Assembly: GCF_001913155.1 (NCBI RefSeq)
Contig: NZ_CP018760.1
Coordinates: 1,736,001 to 1,800,000 of the forward strand
Direction of reading: 5' to 3'
Origin: Maribacter hydrothermalis
Lineage (GTDB): Bacteria > Bacteroidota > Bacteroidia > Flavobacteriales > Flavobacteriaceae
Length of the DNA stretch: 64,000 nt
Part shown: piece by piece, positions 1-9,078 of the stretch
Layout: each line of letters starts with the position of its first letter
Numbering within the stretch: position 1 is the first letter of the stretch
Translations under genes and position numbers: made by a program
Notes under the pieces: generated by a model
Database searches by the model: none
What the model was told of the DNA's origin: nothing
What the model saw: only the letters and a program-made list of their open reading frames with translations

Positions 1-961
1 GCCTAGAAATATTATAAAATATTTTGGCGAAGGTATAAGCGAGGGCAATGAATGTGAAATTGCATATAATGCCTCATTAATGGCTTTGTTATGGAATTCA
101 ATTGCCACTAAAAAGGCTTCTTTAATGCTTAAAAGCTTAACCGAGATACCCAATAAACCGAATGATGGGACATGGATTAATTATATACGTTGCCATGATG
201 ACATTGGGCTAGGATATGATGATGATTTTGTTCGCGCAATGGGCTCGGACCCTACTGCTCATAAACAATTTATACTGAATTATTATACTGGTAGATTGGA
301 ATGGTCGCCTGCAAAAGGGCTTATGTTCATGTACAATCCTAAAAATGGTGATGGCAGAATTACAGGTAGCGCAGCTTCCTTATTAGGTCTTGAAACCGCA
401 TTGGAATTGAAGAATAAGATCATCATTGATTACGCTATTTCAAAAATATTAATGATGCATGGTATTATTTTAACGTATGGCGGAATACCTATGATTTATG
501 CCGGAGATGAAATTGCCACCTTAAACGATTACTCTTACGAACAAAACCAAGACCATGTAAATGACAACCGTTGGGTAAATAGACCAATCCAGAATTGGGA
601 TGTCGTTGCTTCATTAAATAAAACAAAAGAAAATCCTTCTACAATTGTTTACAATGGATTAAAAAATATGATTCGTTTGCGGAAAGAGCATGTTCTCTTT
701 AAGGATTCTAACGAGGTAAAAATACATGGTTGCCCAAATGAACATGTATTTGTTTATGAGCGTACTTATAAAAATGATAGCGTTTGGGTTTTATCTAACT
801 TTAATGAGCTTACCGAAACCTTAGATATTGGATGGTTACTTTCTATTGGTATACACGCTGGCAAAAACTCTATAGATTTGCTTACCCAAGAAACTTTTAA
901 CCTAATCCATAATGCATTACCATTAAAACCCTTTCAGCAACTTTGGATTAAGAATATTTGA
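1..961 (+). CDS. Amylosucrase-like GH13 glucosyltransferase, C-terminal part
   Basis: The reading frame is already open at base 2 and runs to a stop at 959-961, so the N-terminal half is outside the window. The visible 319 residues resemble the C-terminal half of amylosucrase (GH13 subfamily 4). Seen directly: ECEIAYN followed by ALLWNSIAT, then YIRCHDDIG, whose His-Asp pair is the GH13 transition-state stabiliser region, then YAGDEIATLND and a C-terminal beta domain ending in a PFQQLWI motif. Amylosucrases move glucose from sucrose onto glucans. The catalytic Asp nucleophile and Glu acid/base would lie upstream and cannot be checked, so a related trehalose- or sucrose-acting GH13 enzyme is possible. 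An ATG at 80 lies inside the conserved domain and is not the start. Confidence 0.8.
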   Translation, partial: PRNIIKYFGEGISEGNECEIAYNASLMALLWNSIATKKASLMLKSLTEIPNKPNDGTWINYIRCHDDIGLGYDDDFVRAMGSDPTAHKQFILNYYTGRLEWSPAKGLMFMYNPKNGDGRITGSAASLLGLETALELKNKIIIDYAISKILMMHGIILTYGGIPMIYAGDEIATLNDYSYEQNQDHVNDNRWVNRPIQNWDVVASLNKTKENPSTIVYNGLKNMIRLRKEHVLFKDSNEVKIHGCPNEHVFVYERTYKNDSVWVLSNFNELTETLDIGWLLSIGIHAGKNSIDLLTQETFNLIHNALPLKPFQQLWIKNI

Positions 962-1022
962 TTCTCCATTAATATAAAGACAACCTTTTAGATAATATTT
1001 AATCTAATACTAAAAGATAAAT

Positions 1023-1391
1023 ATGAAAACTCCCTTTCTTATAGTAGTATTAGTACTTTTTACACTAAACGGTTGTAATACAGCTAATAATGCAGATGAT
1101 ATTGAAGGGTATTATACTGGTACTTTTCAAAGAGGAGAAATTATATCAAACGTTACATTGAACTTAAATGGGAAGAATTTTTCAGGAGAAAGTGATATTG
1201 CGAAATTCCCTGCAATTTGTAATGGAAATTTTACTATTTTAAATGACATGGTTACATTCGACAATTTATGTCCTTGGACCGCTGAATTTGATTGGTCACT
1301 GATTCTAAGTAATGAATGGCACTTTACTATTGATTATAATAAATTAACCTTAACCAATTCAATTGGCGACATCTACATTTTAACAAAATAA
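1023..1391 (+). CDS. Small lipoprotein of unknown function
   Basis: A 122-residue protein with an N-terminal hydrophobic segment ending in LNGC at about residues 15-18, a lipobox that predicts lipid attachment at the Cys and a periplasmic or outer membrane position. The rest is a short, probably all-beta domain with two further Cys residues (about 66 and 83) that could pair. I recognise no family. It lies 61 nt after the GH13 gene on the same strand and converges on the AlbA-type gene. A 7-bp hairpin (1404-1421) sits between the two stop codons. Confidence 0.6.
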   Translation: MKTPFLIVVLVLFTLNGCNTANNADDIEGYYTGTFQRGEIISNVTLNLNGKNFSGESDIAKFPAICNGNFTILNDMVTFDNLCPWTAEFDWSLILSNEWHFTIDYNKLTLTNSIGDIYILTK

Positions 1392-1434
1392 ACTCTAGGA
1401 ACTAATTGTTGATTAACAATTTCAAGGAAAATAT

Positions 1435-2571
1435 TTAATTATACTTCACCTTCCTAAGCACACGTAAAGCCTCTTTCAACGAAGTATTTATAGTTGGATA
1501 TTTTGACTTTAAAAGTTGCCTGGCCTTTTCCATATCCTCTTTTGCTTCTTCAAAACCATTTAAATAACAAATAAGATAAGAGTCTGCCAAGTATTTTAAT
1601 CTTTTAACCTCATCAATGGTTAAAACCGTATTCCCACTGGCTTTATCTACCAAAGAATTGTTATCTACATATATTTTTTCCAGTTTTTTTCTGTTGTGTT
1701 TTGGAGGATTAAATAGCAAGTCGCTATTAATTTGATAGGTGCCATTTTCACTAAAATTGATAACCACTTTCTCCAACGGATAATATTTTTGTTTAGCTCC
1801 TAATCCTAGCTGCACAAACTCTATTATAGTAAAGGAATCATCATTAATACTAATCTTAATTTCGTCTAAGTTGGAGTAGAAAAGTTTAACCTGTTCATTA
1901 ATTAGCTCTATGTCTACTCTATAGTAATAGGTTTCTCCATTAGACACTTTTTTATTCCCTGCCCAACAGACCACAAATTGCTCTTTAAAAACTTTGTAGT
2001 CACTTTCTAAATCTTTATGCCTATTATTTATAAAATCTATAACTCCGTCTAAAGTAAGTTCTATGTTGTTTTTAGCATGCTGCTCTATGGTAGCAACAGC
2101 ATCAGAATTAATGTTTTTTAACTCAATATCATATGCTTTTGGTAAGCTTATACTGCCTTCTCTAAAAAAGACCGAACCTCCATAATACTTCCAAATGTTC
2201 TTACGTAATGAACATAATTTACCTATAGATTTTATGGTAACCAAGCCCACAACCTTACCTTCTGGCAAATGCGGAAACGGAATATTTTCATAAGATATAC
2301 GAGGAGGGTTATCTAAATACGCATTAACTAAATTCTGAATTTTGCTGTCATCAAAAAAATCTACACCTACAATTTTATTATCCTCATCTTCTACACCAAT
2401 AACTATAAAAGAATTATTTGCAGGGTTGCTGTTTGCCAAAGCACAAACATGTTTTAAAAACTTTGCTTTTCCTTCTTTTTCACCAATATTTACAAAACGC
2501 TTTTTATCATAAAAACTATTCTCGTCGTTATGGGCGAGTAAGTTTTTAACCAAAAGGCGTTTATTAATCAT
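1435..2571 (-). CDS. AlbA_2 (Schlafen-type) ATP-binding domain protein
   Basis: A 378-residue soluble protein. The N-terminal ~150 residues show the AlbA_2/Schlafen-core pattern: a GEKEGK segment followed by a helix ending in ALANS, then FIVIGVEDEDNKIVGV, and later an IWKYYGGSVFFREGS segment matching the family's YxRxGSxT block. The family is found in predicted regulators and in some defence proteins; biochemical roles vary. The C-terminal part, about 170-378, has no family I recognise and ends in a Lys-rich helix. It is the last gene of a minus-strand group behind aldo/keto reductase and SDR genes (70 nt gap), with no obvious functional link. Confidence 0.72.
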   Translation of the reverse strand: MINKRLLVKNLLAHNDENSFYDKKRFVNIGEKEGKAKFLKHVCALANSNPANNSFIVIGVEDEDNKIVGVDFFDDSKIQNLVNAYLDNPPRISYENIPFPHLPEGKVVGLVTIKSIGKLCSLRKNIWKYYGGSVFFREGSISLPKAYDIELKNINSDAVATIEQHAKNNIELTLDGVIDFINNRHKDLESDYKVFKEQFVVCWAGNKKVSNGETYYYRVDIELINEQVKLFYSNLDEIKISINDDSFTIIEFVQLGLGAKQKYYPLEKVVINFSENGTYQINSDLLFNPPKHNRKKLEKIYVDNNSLVDKASGNTVLTIDEVKRLKYLADSYLICYLNGFEEAKEDMEKARQLLKSKYPTINTSLKEALRVLRKVKYN

Positions 2572-2641
2572 TGTGCGTTTATTTTATTTGGCTTTAAAAG
2601 ATTTTACTTAATATAAAATATACTCCTCAAAAAATTGACTA

Positions 2642-3397
2642 CTAAATTTCTTTCTTTACTATAGTTGAAGAAGCTTGTGCGGTTGGCATTACTACTAAAT
2701 CCGCGATATTTACGTGGTATGGTCTTGTAACAACAAAATAAATAATGTCCGCGATATCTTCTGGTTTTAATGGCTGAAAACCTTTATACACATTTTCTGC
2801 CCTACCTTCATCTCCTTTAAAACGCACATTACTAAATTCCGTCTCTACCAAACCAGGGTTTACGGCACCTACACGTATACCAGTACCATTTAAATCTATT
2901 CGCATTCCTTGGTTAATGGCATCAACGGCGTGTTTACTTGCACAATATACATTCCCTTTGGGGTAAACTTCTTTACCAGCGGTAGAACCAATATTTATTA
3001 TATGACCCGTTTTGCGTTCAATCATTTGCGGAATCAACGCTTTTGACACATAAAGCAACCCTTTTACATTTATATCGATCATAGCATCCCAATCGTCAAC
3101 ACTACCGTCTTGTATAGTATCTAACCCATGGGCATTACCTGCATTATTAATTAGTATATCTATTTGGGCAAATTCATTTGGCAAAGAAGATATAGCCGCT
3201 TGAACCGATTCTTTATTTCGAATATCAAAATTCAAAGTATGTACTTTAACTTCTTTACCTAGTTCTACTTTTAGAGCATCTAACCTATCTTGGCGTCTTC
3301 CACACAATACTAAATTTATACCGTTTAAGGCAAAATGTATCGCTGTAAATTTACCTATACCACTTGTTGCTCCTGTAATAAATGCTGTTTTTGTCAT
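2642..3397 (-). CDS. SDR family NAD(P)-dependent oxidoreductase
   Basis: A 251-residue classical short-chain dehydrogenase/reductase. Visible motifs: TGATSGIG at residues 8-15 (dinucleotide binding), CGRRQDR at the end of beta-2 (suggests NADPH), NNAGNA, the catalytic Ser in NIGSTAG and the YCASK catalytic Tyr/Lys. Length and the VNPGLVETEF segment fit the YdfG-like 3-hydroxy acid dehydrogenase branch, but the substrate cannot be read from sequence. It starts 11 nt after the stop of the aldo/keto reductase gene and is probably cotranscribed with it, a pairing that suggests reduction of small carbonyl compounds. Confidence 0.9.
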   Translation of the reverse strand: MTKTAFITGATSGIGKFTAIHFALNGINLVLCGRRQDRLDALKVELGKEVKVHTLNFDIRNKESVQAAISSLPNEFAQIDILINNAGNAHGLDTIQDGSVDDWDAMIDINVKGLLYVSKALIPQMIERKTGHIINIGSTAGKEVYPKGNVYCASKHAVDAINQGMRIDLNGTGIRVGAVNPGLVETEFSNVRFKGDEGRAENVYKGFQPLKPEDIADIIYFVVTRPYHVNIADLVVMPTAQASSTIVKKEI

Positions 3398-3408
3398 TTT
3401 CTGTTTTA

Positions 3409-4272
3409 TTAAGCTACTTCTTTTCCTTCATTTGCTTCAAGAAGTGCAAACCAATCTTGTAATTCCAAATCAATATATAACGCCTCCATGGCCATTTTCA
3501 ACCTTTCCGGAGTTGCTGTACCTACTACAGGATGAATTATAGACGGATGCTTTAAAACCCAGGCCAAAAGCAACTGGTCTTCTGTTGCATTATACTTCTT
3601 GGTCAAATTGACCAAAACCTTCTTTATACGTTTATTAGCTTTAGATTCTTCTCTAAAATAATTTCCAAGCGGACTCCAGCTCATAGCTAACCTATCATTA
3701 ACTATGCAATCTTCTAAAGTACCGTTATTCATGACCTCAATGGATGATAAAGAATATTCCACTTGGTTTGCCTCAACCGGAATTACTTTCTCTATAAGTT
3801 GAATTTGAGATGGCGTAAAATTAGACACGCCAAACTGCTTTATTTTTCCATCCTTCTTTAGTTTTTCAATAGCTTCCGAAATTTCATACGGATTCATTAA
3901 TGGGCTTGGTCTGTGCAATAACAACAAATCTAAATACTCGGTTTGTAACATTTTTAATGACCGTTCTACAGACCATATAATATACTCTTTTCCATAATCA
4001 TAATGCTTTACCCTATTAGCTCTTTCTTTTACCTGAAACTGAATTCCGCATTTACTTATCAATTGGATATCCTCCCTTTTTACAGTACTTTCTTTTAGTG
4101 CCTTACCGAAATCTTCTTCAGTGGTATAATCGCCATAAATATCAGCGTGATCAAAGGAAGTAATATCGTTTTCTATACAATGATTCATTAACGCAATCAT
4201 TTCGGTAGTGGAATGTTGTTTTCCCCATTTGCCCCAGGTCATAGTACCTGCAATAATTCTTGAATATTTCAA
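3409..4272 (-). CDS. Aldo/keto reductase
   Basis: A 287-residue (beta/alpha)8 NADPH-dependent oxidoreductase close to the E. coli YdhF type. The catalytic tetrad is visible: Asp41 and Tyr46 in FDHADIYG, Lys75 in LISKCG, and His in DLLLLHRPSP. The GVSNFTPSQI segment and the C-terminal VGTATPERL cofactor-binding block are intact. It is the first gene of the minus-strand group and is divergent from the Bat cluster across a 171-nt spacer. Family members reduce aldehydes and ketones; the real substrate is unknown. Confidence 0.9.
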   Translation of the reverse strand: MKYSRIIAGTMTWGKWGKQHSTTEMIALMNHCIENDITSFDHADIYGDYTTEEDFGKALKESTVKREDIQLISKCGIQFQVKERANRVKHYDYGKEYIIWSVERSLKMLQTEYLDLLLLHRPSPLMNPYEISEAIEKLKKDGKIKQFGVSNFTPSQIQLIEKVIPVEANQVEYSLSSIEVMNNGTLEDCIVNDRLAMSWSPLGNYFREESKANKRIKKVLVNLTKKYNATEDQLLLAWVLKHPSIIHPVVGTATPERLKMAMEALYIDLELQDWFALLEANEGKEVA

Positions 4273-4443
4273 TGTTTTGTTATTAGGATAATGAAATTAA
4301 AAAGAAATCCCTTAAAACCTTCATAAAAATAAGGGGATTTCCAATTTTTTAACCTATCATTAACAGCGACTGACTGAATAAATTTTCAATTTGCATGACT
4401 GTTAAAATTAGAAGTGTTAACAATCAATAATATATAGTTTTAA

Positions 4444-5445
4444 ATGGAAGAAAATACCTCAATTGACATAAGCGCCATTAATGAGAAAATAACTCAAGAA
4501 AGTGCTTTTATCGATTTATTGATGCTTGAAATGAATAAAGTAATTGTAGGCCAAAAATATATGGTTGAACGATTATTAATTGGTTTGTTAGGCCAAGGCC
4601 ACATTTTATTGGAAGGTGTACCTGGTTTAGCAAAAACTTTAGCAATTAACACACTTTCTAAAGCGGTTAAAGGAAGCTTTAGTAGAATACAGTTTACTCC
4701 AGATTTATTACCGGCAGATGTGGTCGGTACATTGATCTATAACATGAAGTTGAATGATTTTTCTATTAAGAAAGGTCCAATTTTTGCAAATTTTGTTCTT
4801 GCAGATGAAATAAACCGTGCACCAGCTAAAGTACAATCCGCACTTTTAGAGGCAATGCAGGAAAAACAAGTTACTATAGGTGATGAAACTTTTGTTTTAG
4901 ACAAACCATTTTTAGTAATGGCTACTCAAAACCCTGTTGAACAAGAAGGTACATACCCGCTGCCAGAAGCACAGGTTGACCGTTTTATGTTGAAAACGGT
5001 TATTGATTACCCTAAGATAAATGAAGAGCAGCTGATTATGCGCCAGAATTTATTGGGTAATTATGAAACTGTAAATGCAGTGGTATCCATAGAACAAATA
5101 CTTAGTGCGCAGAAAGCTGTGCGCGAAGTATATATGGATGAAAAAATTGAAAAATACATTCTGGATCTTGTATTCGCCACAAGATATCCAGAGAAATATA
5201 ATTTAGAAAGTTTAAAACCTTTAATCAGTTTTGGCGCTTCGCCTAGAGGTAGTATTAACCTTGGTGTAGCTGCTAAATGCTATGCATTCATAAAAAGAAG
5301 AGGCTATGTAGTACCTGAAGATGTTCGTGCAGTTGTACACGATGTTCTTAGACATAGAATAGGAATTACGTACGAAGCAGAAGCTGAAAATATCACCTCT
5401 GTAGATATTATCAATAAAATTGTAAACGAGATAGAAGTACCTTAA
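4444..5445 (+). CDS. MoxR-type AAA+ ATPase, first gene of the Bat cluster
   Basis: A 333-residue MoxR-family AAA+ ATPase. Walker A is GVPGLAKT at residues 58-65, Walker B is VLADEIN with Asp121-Glu122, and a sensor ATQNP motif follows. MoxR ATPases act as chaperone-like partners of von Willebrand factor A (VWA) proteins, and here seven such Bat-type genes follow on the same strand. A 98-nt spacer separates it from the DUF58 gene, the widest gap in the cluster. It contains an imperfect 8-bp inverted repeat (TTCGGCAT near 5460, ATGCTGAA near 5492), so internal regulation is possible. Confidence 0.95.
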   Translation: MEENTSIDISAINEKITQESAFIDLLMLEMNKVIVGQKYMVERLLIGLLGQGHILLEGVPGLAKTLAINTLSKAVKGSFSRIQFTPDLLPADVVGTLIYNMKLNDFSIKKGPIFANFVLADEINRAPAKVQSALLEAMQEKQVTIGDETFVLDKPFLVMATQNPVEQEGTYPLPEAQVDRFMLKTVIDYPKINEEQLIMRQNLLGNYETVNAVVSIEQILSAQKAVREVYMDEKIEKYILDLVFATRYPEKYNLESLKPLISFGASPRGSINLGVAAKCYAFIKRRGYVVPEDVRAVVHDVLRHRIGITYEAEAENITSVDIINKIVNEIEVP

Positions 5446-5543
5446 CCTAGTTGACAGTATTCGGCATCAGAAAGTTATTGCTATAATTACATATGCTGAA
5501 TGAATTTTGCTGCAAACTAAGACTGTAACCTGTTTACTAAAAA

Positions 5544-6410
5544 ATGGATACCAAAGAGCTACTCAAAAAAGTACGAAAAATAGAGATAAAGACACGCCGG
5601 CTGTCTGATCATATATTCGGTGGTGAATATCACTCCACCTTTAAAGGTCGTGGCATGACTTTTAGCGAAGTACGGCAGTATCAATTTGGAGACGATGTTA
5701 GAAATATTGATTGGAATGTTACGGCTCGTTACAATGAACCATTTATAAAGGTTTTTGAAGAAGAGCGAGAACTTACCATGATGCTCATGGTAGATATTAG
5801 CGGCTCTGAACTTTTTGGAACGACCAATCAATTTAAAAATGAAATAGTTACTGAAATATCAGCAACATTAGCTTTTAGCGCATTGCAGAATAATGACAAG
5901 GTTGGTATTGTTTTGTTTTCTGACCAAATAGAACTTTTTATTCCCCCTAAAAAAGGAAAAACCCATGTTTTAAGGATTATTAGAGAACTATTAGAATTTA
6001 AACCACAAAGCAATAAAACAGATATTGCCCAGGCATTGAAATTCTTGAGTAGTGTAATGAAGAAAAAAGCTATTGTTTTTGTGCTTTCGGATTTTATTGA
6101 TGATGGCTATGAAAAAACATTAAAAATAACAGGAAGTAAACATGATCTTACAGGCATAAGAGTATATGATGAACGCGAAGAGTCTATTCCTAATTTAGGT
6201 ATGGTTCAATTAAAGGATGCTGAAACTGATAAAATACAATTGGTAAATACGCAATCTAAAAAAGTTCGTAATGCGTACGCAGAATATAATCGGGAACGTG
6301 TTACCTATTTTAAAGAATCGTTCACAAAATCGGGCTGCGGGGTTTTAGATTGTAGGGTTGATGAAAGTTATGTGAAAAAATTATTGGGCTATTTTAAAAG
6401 AAGAGGTTAA
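5544..6410 (+). CDS. DUF58 domain protein of the MoxR/Bat cluster
   Basis: A 288-residue cytoplasmic protein with the DUF58 signature at about residues 32-72 (GRGMTF, then RQYQFGDDVRNIDWNVTAR) followed by a VWA-like fold starting at MVDISGS near residue 82. Its DISGS retains the Asp and two Ser of a metal-ion-dependent adhesion site. DUF58 proteins are standard partners of MoxR ATPases. It ends 5 nt before the next gene, so translation is probably coupled. Confidence 0.92.
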   Translation: MDTKELLKKVRKIEIKTRRLSDHIFGGEYHSTFKGRGMTFSEVRQYQFGDDVRNIDWNVTARYNEPFIKVFEEERELTMMLMVDISGSELFGTTNQFKNEIVTEISATLAFSALQNNDKVGIVLFSDQIELFIPPKKGKTHVLRIIRELLEFKPQSNKTDIAQALKFLSSVMKKKAIVFVLSDFIDDGYEKTLKITGSKHDLTGIRVYDEREESIPNLGMVQLKDAETDKIQLVNTQSKKVRNAYAEYNRERVTYFKESFTKSGCGVLDCRVDESYVKKLLGYFKRRG

Positions 6411-6415
6411 TACGA

Positions 6416-8074
6416 ATGATGATTAATAATATACTCATTAATAAGGGCATTTCGAGATTAAAGCGAATTATGCCTATGTTTATTTTACTACTATTTGTTA
6501 TTCCAATATCAGCACAAGATAGTCCGGCAATACATACCGAAGTTGATACTACTTACATTAAAATTGGAGAACAAGTTCAATGGACAGTAACTGTTGATAT
6601 AGATTCCACAGATCAAGTTGTTTTTCCTGAGGGACAAACATTTTCACCTTTAGAAACCGTAGAAGCTTTTGCTACCGATACCACAAGAAAAAAAGACCGC
6701 TTAACACTTCTAAAAATATATGCGCTTACCCAATTCGATTCTGGGGCCTATAAATTACCCGCTCAGCGAATTGAAATAAATGGAACAGGTTATATGACCG
6801 ATTCCATGATGATTAATGTAGCTACTATTCCGGTTGATACCTTAAATCAGAAAATGCACGACATTAAACCACTTATTAATGTTGAGAAAAGCAATATCGG
6901 TTTATGGAAATATTTAATCATTGCCATATTAATTCTTTTAATTTTAGGCGGACTTATTTATTGGTTTGTTCTTCGTAAAAAACCATTAACGGAAGAAGAG
7001 AAAGTAGCACTATTACCACCGTACGACAGAGCCTTACTTGAGCTTAAAAAATTAGAACATTCTAGATATTTAATACAAGATGAATACAAAGAATACTATT
7101 CTGAACTAACTTCTATTGTACGATCTTATTTAGAAGAAGATGCTCATGTAACCGCTTTGGAAAGTACTACAGGCCAACTGATAGAAAAATTAGAGCTTTT
7201 AAAGGATGCTGGTCAACTAAAACTAGATGACGACACCATAAAACAATTTCAACAAATTTTGCAGACAGCGGATTTAGTGAAATTTGCAAAAAATAAGCCA
7301 TCAACTTTAGTAGCCGAGCAAGATAGAAAACTAGTAGAACAAATTGTAGTTAAAACCCATGACGCCCTGCCTGAACCTACTGAAGAAGAATTATTGGAGC
7401 AAGCGGAATACCAAGAAGAACTGGAGCGTAAAGCAAAAAAGAAGAAAATTAAAATTGCCATAATATCAGTAATAGCCATTTTGCTTATTGGGATAACCAT
7501 ATCGGGCATAAAATTTGGATTTGGCTACTTGAAGGATACGGTATTAGGTCACCCTACTAAAGAGTTGTTAGAAGGTGAATGGGTTCGAAGCAGTTATGGT
7601 TTTCCTCCTATTCAGTTAGAGACGCCACAAGTGATGGCTCGCCAAGAGGTTAAATTGCCGCCTGAAGCTAAGGCTGCAATTGCAGATATACAAGCATTTG
7701 GTTATACCAGCCCAGTAGGGTTATTTTCTGTTGGTACTACATCAATAACTCTTAACCAGCAAGATGCTGAAACAGATTTCGAAAAAACCATAGAGCAAAT
7801 TCTATCTAACTTCGAAAGTCAAGGGGCAAAGAATATCATTACAAAACAAGAAGCTTTCTATACTATTAGTGGCGTAAAAGGATTAAAAGTTTTTGGAAAC
7901 GGGGAGTTTTCAATACCTGGCTCTAATGAATTAATCGATGGAGAATATACCGTTTTGCTTTTTGGGGGTAAAGGTTTTCAGCAGTATGTTATTTTAACCT
8001 GGTTAGAAGATGACACATATGCACAAGAAATAGTAGACCGAATATTGGCATCGGTAGAAGTTAAAACAGAATAA
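6416..8074 (+). CDS. BatD-like membrane protein with extra C-terminal domain
   Basis: A 552-residue membrane protein between DUF58 and BatA. Visible layout: signal peptide ending in ISAQ (about residue 33), a beta-rich periplasmic domain to about 160, a transmembrane helix near 162-187, a cytoplasmic helical stretch rich in Glu and Lys, a second transmembrane helix near 347-370 after a KAKKKK cluster, and a C-terminal domain of about 180 residues of unknown family. The position and N-terminal layout match the short BatD-like protein usually found here in flavobacteria. The second helix and C-terminal domain are what make it long. It probably scaffolds the inner membrane Bat complex; this is inference from context. 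Confidence 0.75.
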   Translation: MMINNILINKGISRLKRIMPMFILLLFVIPISAQDSPAIHTEVDTTYIKIGEQVQWTVTVDIDSTDQVVFPEGQTFSPLETVEAFATDTTRKKDRLTLLKIYALTQFDSGAYKLPAQRIEINGTGYMTDSMMINVATIPVDTLNQKMHDIKPLINVEKSNIGLWKYLIIAILILLILGGLIYWFVLRKKPLTEEEKVALLPPYDRALLELKKLEHSRYLIQDEYKEYYSELTSIVRSYLEEDAHVTALESTTGQLIEKLELLKDAGQLKLDDDTIKQFQQILQTADLVKFAKNKPSTLVAEQDRKLVEQIVVKTHDALPEPTEEELLEQAEYQEELERKAKKKKIKIAIISVIAILLIGITISGIKFGFGYLKDTVLGHPTKELLEGEWVRSSYGFPPIQLETPQVMARQEVKLPPEAKAAIADIQAFGYTSPVGLFSVGTTSITLNQQDAETDFEKTIEQILSNFESQGAKNIITKQEAFYTISGVKGLKVFGNGEFSIPGSNELIDGEYTVLLFGGKGFQQYVILTWLEDDTYAQEIVDRILASVEVKTE

Positions 8075-8077
8075 TAA

Positions 8078-9076
8078 ATGTTCGAGAATATATCATTTGC
8101 AAATCCTGATTTCTTTTGGCTGTTCCTAATACTGCCATTAGCTATTATATGGTATCTCTTTAAACAAAAAGAAGAGTCGGCATTTCTTCGAATATCAAGC
8201 GTAAAAGGTTTCACCTATAATAGTATTTTACCAAAACTTAAACCAGTCTTATTTATTTTAAGGTTATTGGCCTTGAGCGCTATTATTGTGGCAATGGCAA
8301 GACCACAGACCGAAGATATTTCAACCAGAAGTAAAACAACCAAGGGTATAGATATTGTCATGGCAATTGATGTGTCTTCGAGTATGTTGGCTCGGGACTT
8401 AAAGCCTAATCGATTATCCGCTCTTAAAGAGGTTGCAGCCGATTTTATAAAGAAGAGACCTAATGACCGTATTGGCCTTGTAGTTTATGCCGGTGAAGCA
8501 TATACCAAAACGCCTGTAACAACCGACAAATCGATAGTTTTAAATGCCCTTTCGGAAATTACATATGGGCAATTAGAAGATGGTACAGCAATAGGTATGG
8601 GTTTAGCTACTTCTGTTAACCGGCTTAAAGAAAGCACCGCAAAAAGTAAAATTATCATTTTGTTAACCGATGGTGTCAATAATTCTGGCTTTATTGAACC
8701 ACAAACCGCATCAGATTTGGCAATAGAATATGGCATAAAAACCTATACTATTGGTTTAGGAACAAATGGAAATGCCCTTTCGCCAATAGCATATAATGCA
8801 GATGGTTCATTTAGATACGGCATGCGCCAAGTTGAAATTGATGAACAACTTTTAAAAGATATCGCAATTGCTACCGGTGGTCGATATTTTAGGGCTACGG
8901 ATAATGAATCGTTAGAAGAAATTTATGATGAAATCAATAAACTAGAAAAAACAGAGGTAGAGGAGTTTAAGTATTACCGTTACGAAGAAAAATTTAGACC
9001 ATGGATATTATTGGCCGGAGCACTTCTTTTAATGGAATGGATTCTAAGAAACACACTATTTAGAAGTTTTGTATAA
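8078..9076 (+). CDS. batA: BatA, VWA domain aerotolerance protein
   Basis: A 332-residue inner membrane protein: transmembrane helices at about 10-28 and 56-74, a VWA domain, and a C-terminal helix near 307-325. The metal-ion-dependent adhesion site is intact (Asp98-Val-Ser100-Ser-Ser102), with the later TDGVNNSG loop. Bat proteins were named for Bacteroides aerotolerance; their molecular action is still uncertain but they form a cell-envelope complex linked to stress survival. It starts 3 nt after the preceding stop and ends 2 nt before batB. Confidence 0.92.
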   Translation: MFENISFANPDFFWLFLILPLAIIWYLFKQKEESAFLRISSVKGFTYNSILPKLKPVLFILRLLALSAIIVAMARPQTEDISTRSKTTKGIDIVMAIDVSSSMLARDLKPNRLSALKEVAADFIKKRPNDRIGLVVYAGEAYTKTPVTTDKSIVLNALSEITYGQLEDGTAIGMGLATSVNRLKESTAKSKIIILLTDGVNNSGFIEPQTASDLAIEYGIKTYTIGLGTNGNALSPIAYNADGSFRYGMRQVEIDEQLLKDIAIATGGRYFRATDNESLEEIYDEINKLEKTEVEEFKYYRYEEKFRPWILLAGALLLMEWILRNTLFRSFV

Positions 9077-9078
9077 TT

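Noticed and set aside
1404..1421. AATTGTT/AACAATT hairpin between convergent genes as a terminator.
   Set aside because: The stem is only AT pairs apart from two, and no T-run follows on either strand; support is too weak.
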